From Bacteroidota bacterium (GTDB lineage: Bacteria > Bacteroidota > Bacteroidia > Palsa-948): a DNA stretch of 64,000 nucleotides. The DNA lies in contig JACRAM010000016.1 in NCBI GenBank assembly GCA_016213405.1, positions 1 through 64,000 on the forward strand, written 5' to 3'. The notes beneath the pieces are model-generated. The model saw nothing but the letters and a program-made list of their open reading frames with translations, was not told the origin of the DNA and made no database searches. Shown here one piece after another: positions 62,812 to 64,000 of this stretch (its first letter is position 1; every line of letters starts with the position of its first letter). A program made the translations under genes and the position numbers.

Positions 62812-64000
62812 ATGAAAAAAGTTTTTACTCTCATCGCATTATTTTTATTCATCGATTCCTTTGCACAGGGAGAATATATAGTTGAGATTAATAGAACAAA
62901 TGGAAATTTTAATAAAATTACTTCTGCTATACCGGGTATTACGTATGTTTATGCAAATGTACGTGCATATAATGAAACAAATGGAACATTCATTTTTCAG
63001 GGAGGGATGATAAGTCCGGATTATTTATATTCCATCGATGTTACTAATGGTTCAGTCATTTCTAATCCCCCATTTACATTTGTTGATGGCAAAGAGTTCG
63101 AATTTGATAATTCAACAGGAACTTTATATGGATTATTTTTTGACACTGGACTGTCTCAATACTTCTTAGAAACTATTACCCCCACAACAGGGGTGCATGT
63201 TAATGTATCCACAAGCCCTATTCCCAATATGGGTATTTGCCAGGGTTGTTCTACGTTTGATGAAATCAATAATAAATATCTACTAAAAGGGAATAATAAT
63301 ATTTTATCAATTGATGCAACTACCGGAATTATAAGTTCAAATACAGCACTTGGTTTATTATCAGGAGAAGTTTTAGTAGGTGCTTCTCTCTCTTATGACA
63401 ATTCGACTGGTATATTATATGGACTACTATGGGATTCTAATATCACAAATAAGTATTTTTTAGTCTCAATTAACCCATCAACTGGAACAGTTACAAAAAT
63501 TGGCTCGGGAACTACACTTCTGGAGCAAGGTGGTAGTGCTATAATAGACAAAGTCAATCAACAATATATTTACCTGTATAGTAGTGTGTCTGCAGGAGGA
63601 TGGGAAATTGCGACAATAGACATTGCGACAGGAAATGTTATATACAATGCTCTCATAGCACCTTTTAATGCTAACGATAATTTCTATAGTTTGGAATATG
63701 ACAACATTCAAGGAAAGTTATATGCTATTCACTGGGAGACAAACAGTACAGGAATTTCAGAACAAAATCATTTAAACAATTTCATAAACATTTATCCAAA
63801 TCCCTTTTCTACACAGACAACTTTGCAGATTGACCCCGTAGGAAATCTTTCCAACGGGGCAGGCAATCCTTTACACAACGCAACCCTCACAGTTTATAAT
63901 TGTTTCGGGCAGGCAGTAAAGTCATTAGTCATTAGCCATTCGCCATTCGTCATTGAGCGAGGCAATTTACCAAGCGGGTTGTATTTCATTCGGCTCATGC
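62812..64000 (+). CDS. Secreted propeller-like protein with T9SS type A domain (3' end cut by window)
   Basis: 396 codons are visible with no stop before the window ends. Signal peptide MKKVFTLIALFLFIDSFAQ, then propeller-like units (DVTNGSVISNPPFTFVDGKE, SYDNSTGILYGLLWDSN, IDATTGIISSNTALG), and a type A sorting domain beginning INIYPNPFSTQTTLQI and reaching GLYFIRLM at the edge. The sorting domain contains a CCCGTAGG...CCAACGGGG element (63833-63860) and a GTCATTA heptamer run (63921-63955), both in frame. Only a few residues are probably missing. Confidence 0.88.
   Translation, partial: MKKVFTLIALFLFIDSFAQGEYIVEINRTNGNFNKITSAIPGITYVYANVRAYNETNGTFIFQGGMISPDYLYSIDVTNGSVISNPPFTFVDGKEFEFDNSTGTLYGLFFDTGLSQYFLETITPTTGVHVNVSTSPIPNMGICQGCSTFDEINNKYLLKGNNNILSIDATTGIISSNTALGLLSGEVLVGASLSYDNSTGILYGLLWDSNITNKYFLVSINPSTGTVTKIGSGTTLLEQGGSAIIDKVNQQYIYLYSSVSAGGWEIATIDIATGNVIYNALIAPFNANDNFYSLEYDNIQGKLYAIHWETNSTGISEQNHLNNFINIYPNPFSTQTTLQIDPVGNLSNGAGNPLHNATLTVYNCFGQAVKSLVISHSPFVIERGNLPSGLYFIRLM
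63833..63860. repeat. CCCGTAGG...ACGGGG element inside a sorting-domain coding region
   Basis: ACCCCGTAGGAAATCTTTCC then AACGGGGC. Same terminal inverted repeats as the insertion at 44813-44871 and the copies in the ribosomal operon; here it is translated (DPVGNLSNGAG). Confidence 0.8.
63921..63955. repeat. GTCATTA heptamer run inside a sorting-domain coding region
   Basis: GTCATTA, GTCATTA, GCCATTC, GCCATTC, GTCATTG: five 7-mers in a row, translated as SLVISHSPFVIE, a hydrophobic strand of the T9SS domain. Confidence 0.88.

Noticed and set aside
1-64000. tRNA, rRNA, tmRNA, CRISPR, integrase or transposase genes
   Set aside because: None was found by reading both strands. Short RNAs without protein-like signals could have been missed.

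Overview
This 64 kb window comes from a chromosome of the phylum Bacteroidota. The evidence is (i) many secreted proteins with type IX secretion (T9SS) C-terminal sorting domains of both the short type A and the gliding-type B kind, (ii) a PorP/SprF outer-membrane protein and a TonB-dependent receptor, (iii) promoters of the TTTG-N18/19-TAnnTTTG type, (iv) weak or absent Shine-Dalgarno sequences, and (v) ribosomal-protein gene order and C-terminal extensions usual for this phylum. I cannot place it below phylum. No rRNA, tRNA, CRISPR array, integrase or transposase gene was seen.

Layout. 1-460: repeat elements only. 461-4298 (minus): a small membrane-anchored protein and a large propeller/Y_Y_Y/SpoIIE-phosphatase sensor. 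4421-9822 (plus): three SurA/PpiC-type periplasmic chaperones and a MoxR ATPase. 10109-29235 (plus): a merged str/S10/spc/alpha superoperon (rpsL to rplQ, with fusA, secY, map, infA, rpmJ and rpoA), closed by a clear terminator. rpmD (L30) is missing from its usual place. 29337-31079: carA and a PAP2 phosphatase. 31172-41572: envelope and secretion genes (T9SS cargo, TonB receptor, PorP/SprF, a CotH/lamin-tail giant protein). 41862-46407: a small ORF, an HD/cNMP/SpoIIE signalling protein, an orphan 240-aa protein with a lysine-rich heptad-repeat miniprotein, and a single-domain LuxR regulator. 46478-53204: T9SS cargo, including a frameshifted gene and a 16-repeat adhesin. 53662-64000: a thioredoxin-like lipid/envelope enzyme, small membrane proteins, a lectin-like protein, a 13-repeat protein, a Dph6-like PP-loop enzyme, a YugP-type protease, an HTH regulator and a truncated T9SS cargo gene.

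The most striking feature is not a gene. Nearly every intergenic gap longer than about 45 bp, even inside the ribosomal-protein operon, is filled by an imperfect hairpin. One arm is a run of a short word, most often 7 nt long, repeated 2-6 times with drift, and the other arm is a run of its reverse complement. The word differs from element to element while the architecture is constant. The same word families form the 5' ends (signal peptides) of about ten secreted-protein genes, and they also occur in frame inside a TonB receptor and inside two T9SS sorting domains. A second family (CCCGTAGGATA ... TATCCAACGGG, flanked by TTAA) is caught as an insertion by comparing a filled copy (44799-45029) with an empty copy (1-147) of a longer repeat; the same comparison exposes a 21-bp mini-insertion. 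No mobilising enzyme is encoded here, so any mobility would have to be supplied in trans.
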